This document shows, one piece after another, positions 1-8,990 of a DNA stretch of 64,000 nt. The position numbers and the translations under genes were made by a program. Each line of letters begins with the position of its first letter. The first letter of the stretch is position 1. The notes under the pieces were generated by a model. That model was not told the origin of the DNA. It did not search any database and was given only the letters and a program-made list of their open reading frames with translations. The stretch comes from Pontivivens marinum (lineage in GTDB: Bacteria; Pseudomonadota; Alphaproteobacteria; Rhodobacterales; Rhodobacteraceae), in the NCBI RefSeq assembly GCF_900231835.1, contig NZ_OCTN01000008.1, positions 1 through 64,000 on the forward strand, in the 5' to 3' direction.

Positions 1-32
1 TTGCGGAATTCGTCCGTCCGTTTCAGTCCCAT
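1..32 (-). CDS. IS3-family transposase OrfA, N-terminal fragment cut by the window edge
   Basis: The minus strand reads ATG at 32-30 and stays open to base 1, giving MGLKRTDEFR. A good ribosome binding site (AAAGGAG) lies about 7 bases upstream of this ATG. The peptide resembles the first residues of the short OrfA (helix-turn-helix) protein of IS3-family elements common in Rhodobacteraceae. That match is from memory and rests on ten residues only. If right, the element lies to the left of the window and its end falls roughly between positions 50 and 70. Alternatively it is the start of an unrelated gene. Confidence 0.55.
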   Translation of the reverse strand, partial: MGLKRTDEFR

Positions 33-309
33 AGTCCGTCTCCTTTGTTGCAGTAAATGCTATCAAAGGAGCGGCATCAAACCGCGACAGGTCCAGCTGA
101 CTTGGGCAGAGATGAAGGACACTGGCCGATACGGATGGGCGAACGCCTGCCAGATTTCGCACAGCAAACCCGAATGATCGTAGCATCGAAAGTTCGCTTT
201 GCGCTCGTTGCAAAAGCGCTGGTCTTGAACCTCTTTCGCCAGTGCTGTGAAAGTGCGAAGGGCGCTTGCAGAACAGGCAAATTCCCCTCAATGGTTTGGC
301 AAGGCAGAG
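33..309. other. Intergenic region between the presumed IS end and the LuxR-type gene
   Basis: No convincing gene is seen in this roughly 280-base stretch. Open frames cross it on both strands, but they lack good ribosome binding sites and resemble no family I recognise. The stretch should hold the end of the presumed IS element and the promoter of the downstream regulator. A decayed intergenic repeat or gene remnant is possible, but I cannot support it from the sequence alone. Confidence 0.4.
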
Positions 310-2631
310 ATGAGGATCAGCTTGGCACATTCACCCGCTGATAATATTGCTCGTCACGATCTTGAAGATCGCATTCTAGCGGATGATCGTGCCGTGACAT
401 TGATTTGCGCACCGGCAGGCGCGGGAAAGTCGCATTTCTTGCGTGCTATGGCAGACCGCATGGGCCATCACGTCGTGGCGGGGGGCACGCCAATAACGAA
501 CGCCGCATGGATATTCTGGGATGATCCTACGCTGGGGGCTGAATTGCCCGCGTTGGCAACAGGACAGCGGTTAATCATCGCCAGCCGCCCGCAAAGCGTA
601 CCGGCTGCCCTTGCGCGGGGGCGGTTATATGGCGCGTTGCTTGAGTTGGATGGCGATGACTTGCTGGTGCCTGAGGATATGTGCTCAGCGGAACAATGGC
701 AGCGGTCGCTTGGGTGGCCGCTATTGCTATCACCCGCGGCACAGGATGACGCGCTGTTGCAGGACTATATCGCGACAGATGTTTTTGACGGAACCGCTGC
801 GCAGGATTTGTGGGCGGTCTTGGCGCAATCCGAGCTTCCAGACTGGTGTCGCCATGCTGTTCCGCCTCTTGCCAACACAGCTGATCCAGTAGGCCTGCGC
901 TTAGCACGTATCGTGCGGCACGCGGCGGAGGGTGAGCTAAGCCAGCATCTATCCTCAATTGGGCCCGATACCTCGTGGCTGGATAATGAGGTGGTCCGCG
1001 ACCCAATGGTGCTGTGCCGGGTGATGGCGCGGATGATCCAGAACGGTAAGGTTGCCGGAGCACTGGTGGTCTTTGATCGCGCGGGCGGCTGGACACTGTT
1101 CTACCGTTTCGGGAAGCGGGCATTCGCTGATCTGATCGCGCTGTTCCCTGAGGATTCCGACGAGATTGACGTGGTTTTGTCGCGTGCCTTGCTGGCATTA
1201 AAGGAGGGCGAGGTTCAATACGCCCAGACAGTATTGGTTCATCGGTTTGGCCACGAAATTGCAGATACGCTTTCAGTCGTCAGGGGCATTGCGAAGTTCC
1301 CGCTAAAGGTCAGGATTTTCCGCATATTGCTGCTGATGTATCAGGATTTGGCGCTAACGGATGCGTTGTTGGAGGCCTTGTTTGCATTCGCGACGCAGAT
1401 CCGGCTGAACGATACGGTACTACGCGGAACCTATTATAACGCGATGCTGGAATTCCTGTTGCGTCTGCGTCGGTATGATGAGGCGGAGGACGCGGCCGGT
1501 CGGGCGCTAAAGGCGTATGAGCAGGGAAACGTGCCGCTGCTGGCCTTTTATATCTCCGTACACCGCGCCGTAATGCGTCTGATGCGGGGTGAGGCGAGCG
1601 CGGCCCGTCATGATGTGGAGGCTGCACGGGCGCGCCTGTCAGAGATCGCATTTGAATCCCCTGGCGATTGGCGTCTGCTAAAATTGGTCGAGACGATCCT
1701 GCAATTCGAGGATGGTGATCCGCAGGCGCTGCTCGATTTTCTGGAGCATGACCTGGACGAATTTTCCCACGGTGAGATTTGGCCATCACTGGTGGAGCTG
1801 GCGGTTGTCTATGGCTCACAGGTTTTGTGTGAGCAGGCGTCCACGCGGTCGGCCTTGGCCTTTCTGGATCAGTGGCAGTTATACATGGCGCTGAACCGGC
1901 AATTTCGGCATTTGATCGAGGTGCGCAAGGCGCAAATCCTGCAAAATAAGGGCCGCTGGGGTGAGGCTGCGTTGATCCTGTCCCCAATTCAGGCCGGTCT
2001 GGATCGGGTTTGGGTTGAGAGCGCCGAAACCGGATTTACCCGTCTGGATGCCCGCGATGATATTCTGCTGGCGATGTCATGGCTGCGCCAGATCGCCTAT
2101 GAACGCCCCCGTTTCGTTTATCTGGACCGTAAGCTTCAGGCGATGCGGCAGAACCCCCGCCTGACTGAACGGCAATTGCTGTCGATCGATGTTTGGTCCG
2201 CTTATGTTGCCCGTCATAACCGCGATCATGGGCGTGCACGGGGGCTGCTGCTGCGCGTGTTCGAGCTGGCCGCGCGCAGACATTCCCTATCCGTGTTGAG
2301 CGAGGAGCAGATATTCCTATCCGAGCTATGGGCGGATCAGCGCATGGCAACCTTTCTGGACGCATCGGGAACTGCCCGCGCCGTGCAGCGCCGGTTGGAG
2401 GAAAGTCGCCACGCGAAAACATCCGCGACAGCCCGCGCAACACTGACACGGCAGGAGCTGAAAGTGCTGGTCATGTTGACTGAGGGCGCGTCGAACAAGG
2501 GCATCGCCCGCCGGTTAGGGTTGAGCGAGCCAACGGTGAAATTCCACCTGCGCAACCTATACCGAAAACTGGCCGTAAGCCGACGGGCCGAGGCTGTTGC
2601 CACCGCGCGGGGGCTGGGCTGGGTCGGGTGA
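310..2631 (+). CDS. LuxR-family transcriptional regulator, large ATP-binding (MalT/LAL-like) type
   Basis: The 773-residue protein has an N-terminal P-loop (GAGKS within CAPAGAGKS, about residues 33-41), a long alpha-helical middle of the kind that forms TPR-like ligand-sensing repeats, and a C-terminal LuxR helix-turn-helix in the last 65 residues (LTRQELKVL, then NKGIARRLGLSEPTVKFHL). This is the MalT-type architecture: ATP-dependent, inducer-activated transcription activators. The frame stays open upstream to a GTG at 247, but ATG 310 has AAGG five bases before it and precedes the conserved part, so it is preferred. It lies 103 bases upstream of, and in the same direction as, the ABC transporter/HyuA/DUF917 operon, so it probably activates that operon in response to its substrate. 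The inducer is unknown. Confidence 0.88.
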   Translation: MRISLAHSPADNIARHDLEDRILADDRAVTLICAPAGAGKSHFLRAMADRMGHHVVAGGTPITNAAWIFWDDPTLGAELPALATGQRLIIASRPQSVPAALARGRLYGALLELDGDDLLVPEDMCSAEQWQRSLGWPLLLSPAAQDDALLQDYIATDVFDGTAAQDLWAVLAQSELPDWCRHAVPPLANTADPVGLRLARIVRHAAEGELSQHLSSIGPDTSWLDNEVVRDPMVLCRVMARMIQNGKVAGALVVFDRAGGWTLFYRFGKRAFADLIALFPEDSDEIDVVLSRALLALKEGEVQYAQTVLVHRFGHEIADTLSVVRGIAKFPLKVRIFRILLLMYQDLALTDALLEALFAFATQIRLNDTVLRGTYYNAMLEFLLRLRRYDEAEDAAGRALKAYEQGNVPLLAFYISVHRAVMRLMRGEASAARHDVEAARARLSEIAFESPGDWRLLKLVETILQFEDGDPQALLDFLEHDLDEFSHGEIWPSLVELAVVYGSQVLCEQASTRSALAFLDQWQLYMALNRQFRHLIEVRKAQILQNKGRWGEAALILSPIQAGLDRVWVESAETGFTRLDARDDILLAMSWLRQIAYERPRFVYLDRKLQAMRQNPRLTERQLLSIDVWSAYVARHNRDHGRARGLLLRVFELAARRHSLSVLSEEQIFLSELWADQRMATFLDASGTARAVQRRLEESRHAKTSATARATLTRQELKVLVMLTEGASNKGIARRLGLSEPTVKFHLRNLYRKLAVSRRAEAVATARGLGWVG

Positions 2632-2639
2632 GGGCCTAA

Positions 2640-2731
2640 AGCCCATCCTTATTTCGCATAAACCTATCCCTTGCATGTCTTGTCTGCATGTCCGATCTGC
2701 CTCAGCCTGAACCGGTAATCAGGGATGGGCT
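2640..2731. promoter_or_regulatory. Candidate control region of the ABC/HyuA/DUF917 operon
   Basis: Between the regulator stop and the first permease gene there is a perfect 9-bp inverted repeat: AGCCCATCC at 2640-2648 and its complement GGATGGGCT at 2723-2731, just before the ATG at 2735. Between the arms, GCATGTC occurs twice (2673-2679 and 2686-2692) with a 13-bp period. The repeats may be binding sites for the LuxR-type regulator upstream. The far-apart inverted repeat could also fold the leader over the ribosome binding site. Neither role is demonstrated. Confidence 0.35.
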
Positions 2732-2734
2732 CAT

Positions 2735-3766
2735 ATGGCGTTACGACTGCTCGAAACGATTTTGAGGCGATTGCTCTCAGTGCTGCTGGTGCTGTTTGTG
2801 TTATCGCTGATGATCTTCACCTTGGCGCGGATCGTACCGGGTGATCCGGCGCGTATGGTTCTGGGCCCATCCGCAACGCAGGAACAAGTGGCCGAACTGC
2901 GCACGGAGATGGGGTTAGACCAACCCATCCTCACCCAATACGTCACCTATGTTGGTAAGGCTGTGCATGGCGATTTAGGGCAGTCGATTGTAACCAACCG
3001 ACCCGTATCGCGCGACATTGCCGAATTCCTGCCTGCGACGCTGGAACTGGTGCTGGTCACGATCATCATCGTGCTGCTGATCGCGGTGCCGCTGGGCGTG
3101 TTAACGGCGCGCCATCGCAATACATGGATCGACAATGTCGGGCGCTTCTTCTCGCTGGTCGGGGTGACGATACCGTCCTTTCTGTTCGCGGTCGGTTTGC
3201 AGTTAGTGGCAGCGAATTTTTTCCCAAGCTGGCCAATTCTGGGCCGCGTGGATTACCAGCTTAACGCGCCGGATGGTCCAACAGGGCTGCTGCTGATCGA
3301 CAGCTTGATGTCGGGGCGGATGGATGTTTTTGCCGATGCCAGCCAGCATATTCTGTTCCCCGCACTGGCATTGGCCATGTCGGGTATCGGGCAGATCACA
3401 CGGATCACCCGCTCCGCGATGATTGAAAACCAACGACGCGATCACGCGCTGACGCTGCGCAGCTTTGGCGTGCCGGAGAAGGTGGTCACGTTCAAATATT
3501 TGCTCAAGCTTTCCTCGGTCGCGCCGCTGACAATTATGGGGCTGGAATTCGCCTCGATGATCGGGAACGCCTTTGTGGTCGAGATGGTGTTTGGCTGGGG
3601 TGGATTTGCGTCCTACGGGCTGACCGCGATCCTGCAAAAGGACCTCAACGCGCTGATGGCGGTGGTGTTGATCTCCGGCTTGTTCTTCATCTTTGCCAAT
3701 CTAGTAATCGATATTGTTGTGGGCCTGATTGACCCGCGCCTACGTCTGCGCGGAGGCACGGCATGA
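2735..3766 (+). CDS. Dipeptide/oligopeptide-type ABC transporter permease (DppB-like)
   Basis: This 343-residue inner-membrane protein has the layout of DppB/OppB permeases: an N-terminal membrane segment (about residues 10-32), a periplasmic loop containing GDPARMVLG and GLDQPI, and five further hydrophobic segments with a cytoplasmic coupling loop near TLRSFGVPEKVV. It ends with the family-typical DPRLRLRG. It overlaps the next permease gene by four bases. With that gene, the fused ATPase and the binding protein at 10130 it forms one complete importer. Family 5-type importers carry peptides, nickel, opines and various small nitrogen compounds. The neighbouring HyuA and DUF917 genes suggest a cyclic amide rather than a plain peptide. 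Confidence 0.9.
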   Translation: MALRLLETILRRLLSVLLVLFVLSLMIFTLARIVPGDPARMVLGPSATQEQVAELRTEMGLDQPILTQYVTYVGKAVHGDLGQSIVTNRPVSRDIAEFLPATLELVLVTIIIVLLIAVPLGVLTARHRNTWIDNVGRFFSLVGVTIPSFLFAVGLQLVAANFFPSWPILGRVDYQLNAPDGPTGLLLIDSLMSGRMDVFADASQHILFPALALAMSGIGQITRITRSAMIENQRRDHALTLRSFGVPEKVVTFKYLLKLSSVAPLTIMGLEFASMIGNAFVVEMVFGWGGFASYGLTAILQKDLNALMAVVLISGLFFIFANLVIDIVVGLIDPRLRLRGGTA

Positions 3767-4629
3767 GCCAGAGCACCCCCAAAGAGCTAACCGCCGCCTA
3801 TATGTCATGGTATCGGTTCTCACGTAATCATGCGGCTGTTATCGGCGCTGTGATCGTCATCTCGGTTCTGGTGATGACTGCGTTGGCGCCATGGATCACG
3901 CCATTCCCTGACCATATCGGGTCGGTCGTGGATTTCCGCAATCGTCATGCCGCACCGGATGCGCAGAACTGGTTCGGTACGGATAAGGCGGGCAGGGATG
4001 TCTTTACCCGCACGATTTTCGGGTTCCGCGTTTCATTGATGCTGGTGGTCGGGGTGCTGGGTATCTCGGTTCCTGTCGGCGCTGTGCTGGGCATGTCTGC
4101 CGGATATTTCGGCGGCTGGACCGAGCGGATTATCACTGGCCTGACCAATGTGATGCTGGCGATCCCACCGCTGGTTATGGCGCTGGCCATTGGCAATGTG
4201 CTGGAGCCGAACCTGACCAACGCGATGATCGCCATCACGCTGCTATGGTGGACGTGGCATGCGCGGCTGGTCTACCGGATCACGGTTTCCATCGCGAGCG
4301 AGGACTATATCGAAGCCGCACGTCTGGCCGGTGCATCACATATGCACATCCTGTTTCGGGAAATCCTGCCCAATTGCGTTGCGGTGATTTCGGTCAAAAC
4401 CACGCTGGACGCGGCCTTTGTCATCCTGTTTGGCGCGACGCTGTCCTTTCTGGGGTTCGGTGTGAAACCGCCGACGCCCGACCTTGGATCAATGGTTGCG
4501 GATGGGCGTCAGTTCCTGCCCGAAAAGTGGTGGGAAGTGCTCGCCCCGGGTTTCGCGATTTTCTACGCCACGCTGGGGTTCAACCTGCTGGGCGACGGGC
4601 TGCGCGATATGTTCGACGTGGAGGATTGA
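3763..4629 (+). CDS. Dipeptide/oligopeptide-type ABC transporter permease (DppC-like)
   Basis: The 288-residue protein matches DppC/OppC permeases. It has an N-terminal cytoplasmic stretch, a first membrane segment about residues 25-45, the typical FGTDKAGRDVFTR motif in the first periplasmic loop, and the EAA-type coupling loop EAARLAGASHMHILFREILP. The C-terminus LLGDGLRDMFD is also family-typical. It starts inside the end of the DppB-like gene (ATGA overlap) and is followed one base later by the ATPase gene, so the three are translationally coupled. It forms the second half of the membrane channel. Confidence 0.9.
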   Translation: MSQSTPKELTAAYMSWYRFSRNHAAVIGAVIVISVLVMTALAPWITPFPDHIGSVVDFRNRHAAPDAQNWFGTDKAGRDVFTRTIFGFRVSLMLVVGVLGISVPVGAVLGMSAGYFGGWTERIITGLTNVMLAIPPLVMALAIGNVLEPNLTNAMIAITLLWWTWHARLVYRITVSIASEDYIEAARLAGASHMHILFREILPNCVAVISVKTTLDAAFVILFGATLSFLGFGVKPPTPDLGSMVADGRQFLPEKWWEVLAPGFAIFYATLGFNLLGDGLRDMFDVED

Positions 4630-4630
4630 G

Positions 4631-6295
4631 ATGAAACGGCTTCTCGACGTTCAAAACCTAAACATCTCCTTTTCCGGCTATGGCCGCACGCAACAGGTGC
4701 TGCACGACATCAGCTTTTGCGTGAATGAGGGGGAGCAGGTGTCGCTGATCGGGGAAACCGGTTCGGGTAAATCCGTGACGGCCAAGGCGATTTTGGGCAC
4801 CTTGCCCGCCAATGCCACCATCGACAGCGGCTCGATCGGGTTTGAGGGGATGGACCTGTTCAACCTGTCCAAGCCGGATCGGGAACGGCTGAAGGGTACG
4901 GCCTTTTCCATCATCATGCAGGACCCGCTATCCTCGTTTAATCCGGTATTTCGCATTGGCACGCATCTGGATGATGTGATGCGCCATGCCGACCGGCGGC
5001 AGGGCATTCCGGACAGCGCAAAGGGCCGCAAGTCGCGGATTTTCGAGACATTGCGCAAGGTGCAATTGTCCGATCCCGAGCGTATTTTCAACGCGTGGCC
5101 GTTCGAGCTGTCCGGCGGTATGCGCCAGCGTGTGTTGATCGCATTGGCGCTATTGCACCAGCCGCAATTGCTGATCGCGGATGAACCGGGAACCGCGTTG
5201 GACGTAACCACGCAGTACGAAATTCTGCGGCTGATTAAAAGCCTCGTGGTTGAGGATGGTCTATCGCTGCTGATGATCACCCACAATCTGGGCGTGGTTC
5301 GTCAAACTGCTGATCGTGTGCTGGTCATGCAGCACGGCCATATGGTTGAGCAGGGACCGTTGCAGCGCGTCTTCTCCGCCCCTGAATCTGATTATACCAA
5401 AAGCCTGATGGCCGCCGTTCCACCGCTATACGGCCCGAATGTCACCAATCAGCCGGTGTCGGATAAGGCGCCGATCATCACGCTGACCGATGTGCAGAAA
5501 ATCTACAAAAAGCGCGGCCTGTTCACACAGGGTGAGGGGCATCTGGCGGTTGATGGCATCAACATCACCGTGAATGAGGGCGAGATTTTCGGGTTAGCTG
5601 GGGAATCCGGCTCAGGTAAAACCACCGTTGCGCGGATGATTATGGACTTGCTGGAACCCACCAGCGGTACGGTTACGGTGTCTGGCACGCCCAGCGAAAA
5701 TGCTCTGCGTCTGTCGCAAATCGTCTACCAAAACCCGGGCACCTCGCTGAACCCCAAACGGTCGGTTCAGCAAATCCTCGACGTGCCGTTAAAGCATATG
5801 GGCTACGACAAACCCAAACGGCGCGCGCGGATGGAGGAGCTGCTGACCCTCGTGCGGTTGCCGGTGAATTTCCTGTCGAAATACCCGCACGAACTGTCAG
5901 GCGGGCAGAAACAACGCGTGGCCATCGCCCGTGCCTTGGCCGCGGAGCCGAAGATTATCGTGCTGGATGAGCCGACCTCCGCGCTGGATGTGTCGGTGCA
6001 GCGGACCGTCATGGATTTGCTGCTGGAGCTGCGCGACAGTCTGGGCCTGACCTATGTGATCATCTCGCATGATCTGTCGCTGATGCGGAATTTCTGTTCG
6101 CGCATCGCGATCATGTTCAAGTCACGCATCGTCGAGGCAGGCACACCCGAGGAGGTGTTCCGCACGGCCAAGCATCCCTACACCCGCGCCCTTATCTCCG
6201 CGATCCCAGTGATTTCGGACGCTGAGGAAGCGCAAAAACCAACAGTTACAGACGAAGAAAGGTCCCAGTTTCTGGTCGCGAACACCGGCAGCTGA
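4631..6295 (+). CDS. Fused dipeptide-type ABC transporter ATPase (DppD-DppF-like, two nucleotide-binding domains)
   Basis: The 554-residue protein contains two complete ABC ATPase domains in one chain. The first has Walker A GETGSGKS near residue 45, signature LSGGMRQR and Walker B LLIADEP. The second has Walker A GESGSGKT near residue 325, signature LSGGQKQR and Walker B IIVLDEP. In most dipeptide importers these are separate subunits; fused forms are well known in Alphaproteobacteria. An open frame extends upstream into the permease gene, but ATG 4631, one base after the permease stop, gives the expected MKRLLDVQNL start. It powers import together with the two preceding permeases. Confidence 0.9.
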   Translation: MKRLLDVQNLNISFSGYGRTQQVLHDISFCVNEGEQVSLIGETGSGKSVTAKAILGTLPANATIDSGSIGFEGMDLFNLSKPDRERLKGTAFSIIMQDPLSSFNPVFRIGTHLDDVMRHADRRQGIPDSAKGRKSRIFETLRKVQLSDPERIFNAWPFELSGGMRQRVLIALALLHQPQLLIADEPGTALDVTTQYEILRLIKSLVVEDGLSLLMITHNLGVVRQTADRVLVMQHGHMVEQGPLQRVFSAPESDYTKSLMAAVPPLYGPNVTNQPVSDKAPIITLTDVQKIYKKRGLFTQGEGHLAVDGINITVNEGEIFGLAGESGSGKTTVARMIMDLLEPTSGTVTVSGTPSENALRLSQIVYQNPGTSLNPKRSVQQILDVPLKHMGYDKPKRRARMEELLTLVRLPVNFLSKYPHELSGGQKQRVAIARALAAEPKIIVLDEPTSALDVSVQRTVMDLLLELRDSLGLTYVIISHDLSLMRNFCSRIAIMFKSRIVEAGTPEEVFRTAKHPYTRALISAIPVISDAEEAQKPTVTDEERSQFLVANTGS

Positions 6296-6317
6296 GGACA
6301 TAAGAAAGGACACAAAA

Positions 6318-7871
6318 GTGTATCGTTTGGGAATCGACGTAGGCGGCACGAATACCGATGCCGTTGTAATGAAGGGCAAGGACGTTCTTGCCGGCATCAA
6401 GGCACCAACATCCGAGGATGTGACAACAGGCGTTGTTGCCGCCATGAACGGCGCCATTGCGCAGGCCGGAATTGACCGTGCCAATGTCTCGAATGTCATG
6501 ATCGGCACGACACATTTCACCAATGCGGTGATTGAGCGTAAGCACCTGACACAGGTCGCCGCGATCCGCCTTGGCCTGCCGGCAACGGCCTGCCTGCCGC
6601 CTGCGGTGGATTGGCCACAGGATTTGAAAACGGTCGTTGGCGATCACGGCTATCTGGTGCGTGGTGGTTACGAATTTGATGGCCGCGAGATCTCGCCCCT
6701 GGATGAAGCGGAACTGATCCGCATTGCCAAGGATATTCAGAGCAAGGACCTGAAGGCCGCTGCCATCACCTGCGTTTTCGGCCCGATCAATGCCGAGATG
6801 GAGCAGCGGGCCAAGGCGATCATCCAGGAACATTGCCCTGGTTTGCCCGTCGTGCTGTCCACCGATATTGGCCGGATCGGTTTGTTGGAGCGTGAAAGCG
6901 CGACCATCATGAATGCCTCGCTGCTGAGGCTTGCGGCAAAGACCGTGGATGCTTTCGGTGATGCGCTGCGCGATGCCGGCATCAACTGCCCGTTCTACAT
7001 CACGCAAAATGACGGCACGCTGATGGCGGCTGAAACGGTTAAGAACTTCCCCGTTCTGACCTTTGCATCCGGCCCTACAAACTCGATGCGCGGCGCGGCG
7101 TTTCTGACCGGTGTGAAGGAAGCGATCGTCGTCGATATTGGCGGCACGACCACCGATGTTGGCGCGTTGCAGCAGGGGTTCCCGCGTCAGGCGGCGACGG
7201 TTGTGGATGTGGGCGGTGTGCGCACCAACTTCCGCATGCCCGATGTGTTCTCCATCGGCCTTGGCGGTGGATCGCTGGTGCGTGAGCAAAACGGCGCGGT
7301 TGCCGTTGGTCCGCAATCGGTTGGCTATAAGATCATTCAGGAGGCTAAGGTCTTTGGTGGCCAAACCCTGACCACGACCGATATCGCCGTTGCCAGTGGT
7401 AAGGCGCAGGTCGGTGACCCGGCCAAGGTTGCTGATGTTGATCCCGCGCTGGCCAAAACGGCGATGGATACCATTACCTCGATGCTGGAAAACGCGGTTG
7501 AGCGTGCGCGGGTATCGCCCGAGCTGATCCCTGTGATTGCTGTTGGCGGCGGGTCGATCCTGATGCCTGACAGCTTGGGTGATCTGACCGTGATCCGTCC
7601 CGATAACTTCGCCGTTGCGAATGCTGTTGGGGCCGCAATTGCACAAATCTCGGGTGAGGTTGATCGGGTCTTTTCGCTGGAAAAAACCACGCGTGAGGAA
7701 TGTTTGGTTCTGGCGGAGCAGGAGGCAACCCAGAACGCGCTGGCCGCAGGGGCCGTTGCCGAAACCATTCAGGTTATCGAGCGCGAGGACGTACCGCTGG
7801 CCTATCTGCCCGGCAACGCGACCCGCATTCACGTAAAGGTCGTCGGCGAAATGGGTGGCAGCAATGAGTGA
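6318..7871 (+). CDS. Hydantoinase/oxoprolinase family protein, HyuA-like ATPase subunit
   Basis: This 517-residue cytoplasmic protein starts at GTG 6318, seven bases after a good AGAAAGGA site. It shows the actin-like ATP-binding signatures of the hydantoinase A/oxoprolinase family: GIDVGGTNTDAVV at the N-terminus and VDIGGTTTDVG around residue 275. It lacks the C-terminal third of full-length HyuA (about 690 residues) and no HyuB gene follows. This shorter form is the one usually found next to DUF917 genes. Family members use ATP to open five-membered cyclic amides (hydantoins, 5-oxoproline). Here the two DUF917 proteins directly downstream are the likely partners. The substrate is unknown, so no gene symbol is given. 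Confidence 0.85.
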   Translation: MYRLGIDVGGTNTDAVVMKGKDVLAGIKAPTSEDVTTGVVAAMNGAIAQAGIDRANVSNVMIGTTHFTNAVIERKHLTQVAAIRLGLPATACLPPAVDWPQDLKTVVGDHGYLVRGGYEFDGREISPLDEAELIRIAKDIQSKDLKAAAITCVFGPINAEMEQRAKAIIQEHCPGLPVVLSTDIGRIGLLERESATIMNASLLRLAAKTVDAFGDALRDAGINCPFYITQNDGTLMAAETVKNFPVLTFASGPTNSMRGAAFLTGVKEAIVVDIGGTTTDVGALQQGFPRQAATVVDVGGVRTNFRMPDVFSIGLGGGSLVREQNGAVAVGPQSVGYKIIQEAKVFGGQTLTTTDIAVASGKAQVGDPAKVADVDPALAKTAMDTITSMLENAVERARVSPELIPVIAVGGGSILMPDSLGDLTVIRPDNFAVANAVGAAIAQISGEVDRVFSLEKTTREECLVLAEQEATQNALAAGAVAETIQVIEREDVPLAYLPGNATRIHVKVVGEMGGSNE

Positions 7872-8988
7872 TTCAGCACGCCAATTCCCCGCCTATGACC
7901 CCGCCGATCTGTGGATATTGGACCATGAGGATATCGACGCGCTGGAAATCGGCGCGGGTATTCTGGGCACTGGCGGCGGCGGCAATCCCTATGTGGGTAA
8001 GCTGCGCGCGCGTCAGGCCCTGAACGAAGGGCTGCAACTGTCCATCCTGCCGCATCAGAAAATCCACGACGACGCGCTGGTCGTGTCCGTGGGCGGCATC
8101 GGTGCACCGGTTGTGGGCGTGGAACGCATTCGCGAGGGGCGCGAGGGCCTGCGCTGTATTCGCGCGTTAGAGGCGCATCTGAACTGTCAGGTCGATGCCA
8201 TCGCATGCGAGGAGATCGGTGGTTCCAACGCGATCGAACCGCTGTTGGTCGGGGCCTATGCCGGTATGCCTGTCGTGGATTGCGACGGGATGGGGCGTGC
8301 CTTTCCCGAAATGCAGATGACCACATATTCCATCTACGGCCACCGCTCGACCCCGTCGGCAATGTGTGATGTCCATGGAAACGTTGTTATTTTCCAGCAT
8401 GCCGCGTCCGAGCTGTGGCATGAGCGTATGGCGCGGGCCACGGTGGTTAGTCAGGGGGCAGGGTCTGACCTTGCCTCGGCCCCGATGCGCGGGCAGTTCG
8501 TTAAGAAATACGGAATCCCCAATTCCTACACACAGGCAATCGGGCTGGGCCGTACCGTCCGTGCGGCGCAAAAGGCGCATGAAGACCCCATCGACGCTAT
8601 TTGCAAGCATGAGCGTGGCAAGCGCCTGTTCACCGGCAAGATCACCGATCTGAAACGCCACCTACAGGGCGGCTTCGTTCGGGGTGAGGTGCAGCTGTCC
8701 GGCATCGACGCACAGCATGGTGAGACAGGCCAAGTCCTGATCCAGAACGAAAACCTGGTGTTCTATCACAACGAGCAGATGGCCTGCTGTGTGCCGGACC
8801 TGATCCTCGTGCTGGATGTGGATACTGGCGAGGCAATCACGACCGAGCTGCTGCGTTACGGTCAGCGCGTCGCGATTGTTGCGTTGCCATGCCATGAATT
8901 GCTGCGATCCCCGCAGGCACTGGATGTTGTTGGGCCAAAGGCATTCGGCTTTGACGACATCACCTATGTTCCGCTTCAGGAGGTCTGA
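7864..8988 (+). CDS. DUF917 family protein (S-methyl thiohydantoin desulfurase-type), copy 1
   Basis: The 374-residue protein carries the DUF917 hallmarks: GAGILGTGGGGNPYVGKL near the N-terminus, ACEEIGGSNAIEPL, and VDCDGMGRAFPEMQM around residue 145. ATG 7864 is chosen rather than an in-frame GTG at 7855. It overlaps the end of the HyuA-like gene by 8 bases, indicating translational coupling. As I recall, Pfam has renamed this family S-methyl thiohydantoin desulfurase. Most members are uncharacterised and sit next to HyuA-like genes. The role here, hydrolysis or ring opening of a hydantoin-like compound together with the ATPase subunit, is inference from context. Confidence 0.85.
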   Translation: MSDSARQFPAYDPADLWILDHEDIDALEIGAGILGTGGGGNPYVGKLRARQALNEGLQLSILPHQKIHDDALVVSVGGIGAPVVGVERIREGREGLRCIRALEAHLNCQVDAIACEEIGGSNAIEPLLVGAYAGMPVVDCDGMGRAFPEMQMTTYSIYGHRSTPSAMCDVHGNVVIFQHAASELWHERMARATVVSQGAGSDLASAPMRGQFVKKYGIPNSYTQAIGLGRTVRAAQKAHEDPIDAICKHERGKRLFTGKITDLKRHLQGGFVRGEVQLSGIDAQHGETGQVLIQNENLVFYHNEQMACCVPDLILVLDVDTGEAITTELLRYGQRVAIVALPCHELLRSPQALDVVGPKAFGFDDITYVPLQEV

Positions 8989-8990
8989 TC

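Noticed and set aside
57-341. Open frames on both strands between the IS fragment and the LuxR-type gene
   Set aside because: No ribosome binding site or family resemblance; the plus-strand frame runs into the start of the regulator. They may be remnants, but I cannot support a gene.
6246-7832. Long open frame on the minus strand (528 codons) opposite the HyuA-like gene
   Set aside because: It mirrors the codon pattern of the plus-strand gene, has no ribosome binding site and no recognisable domain, while the plus-strand product has clear family motifs.
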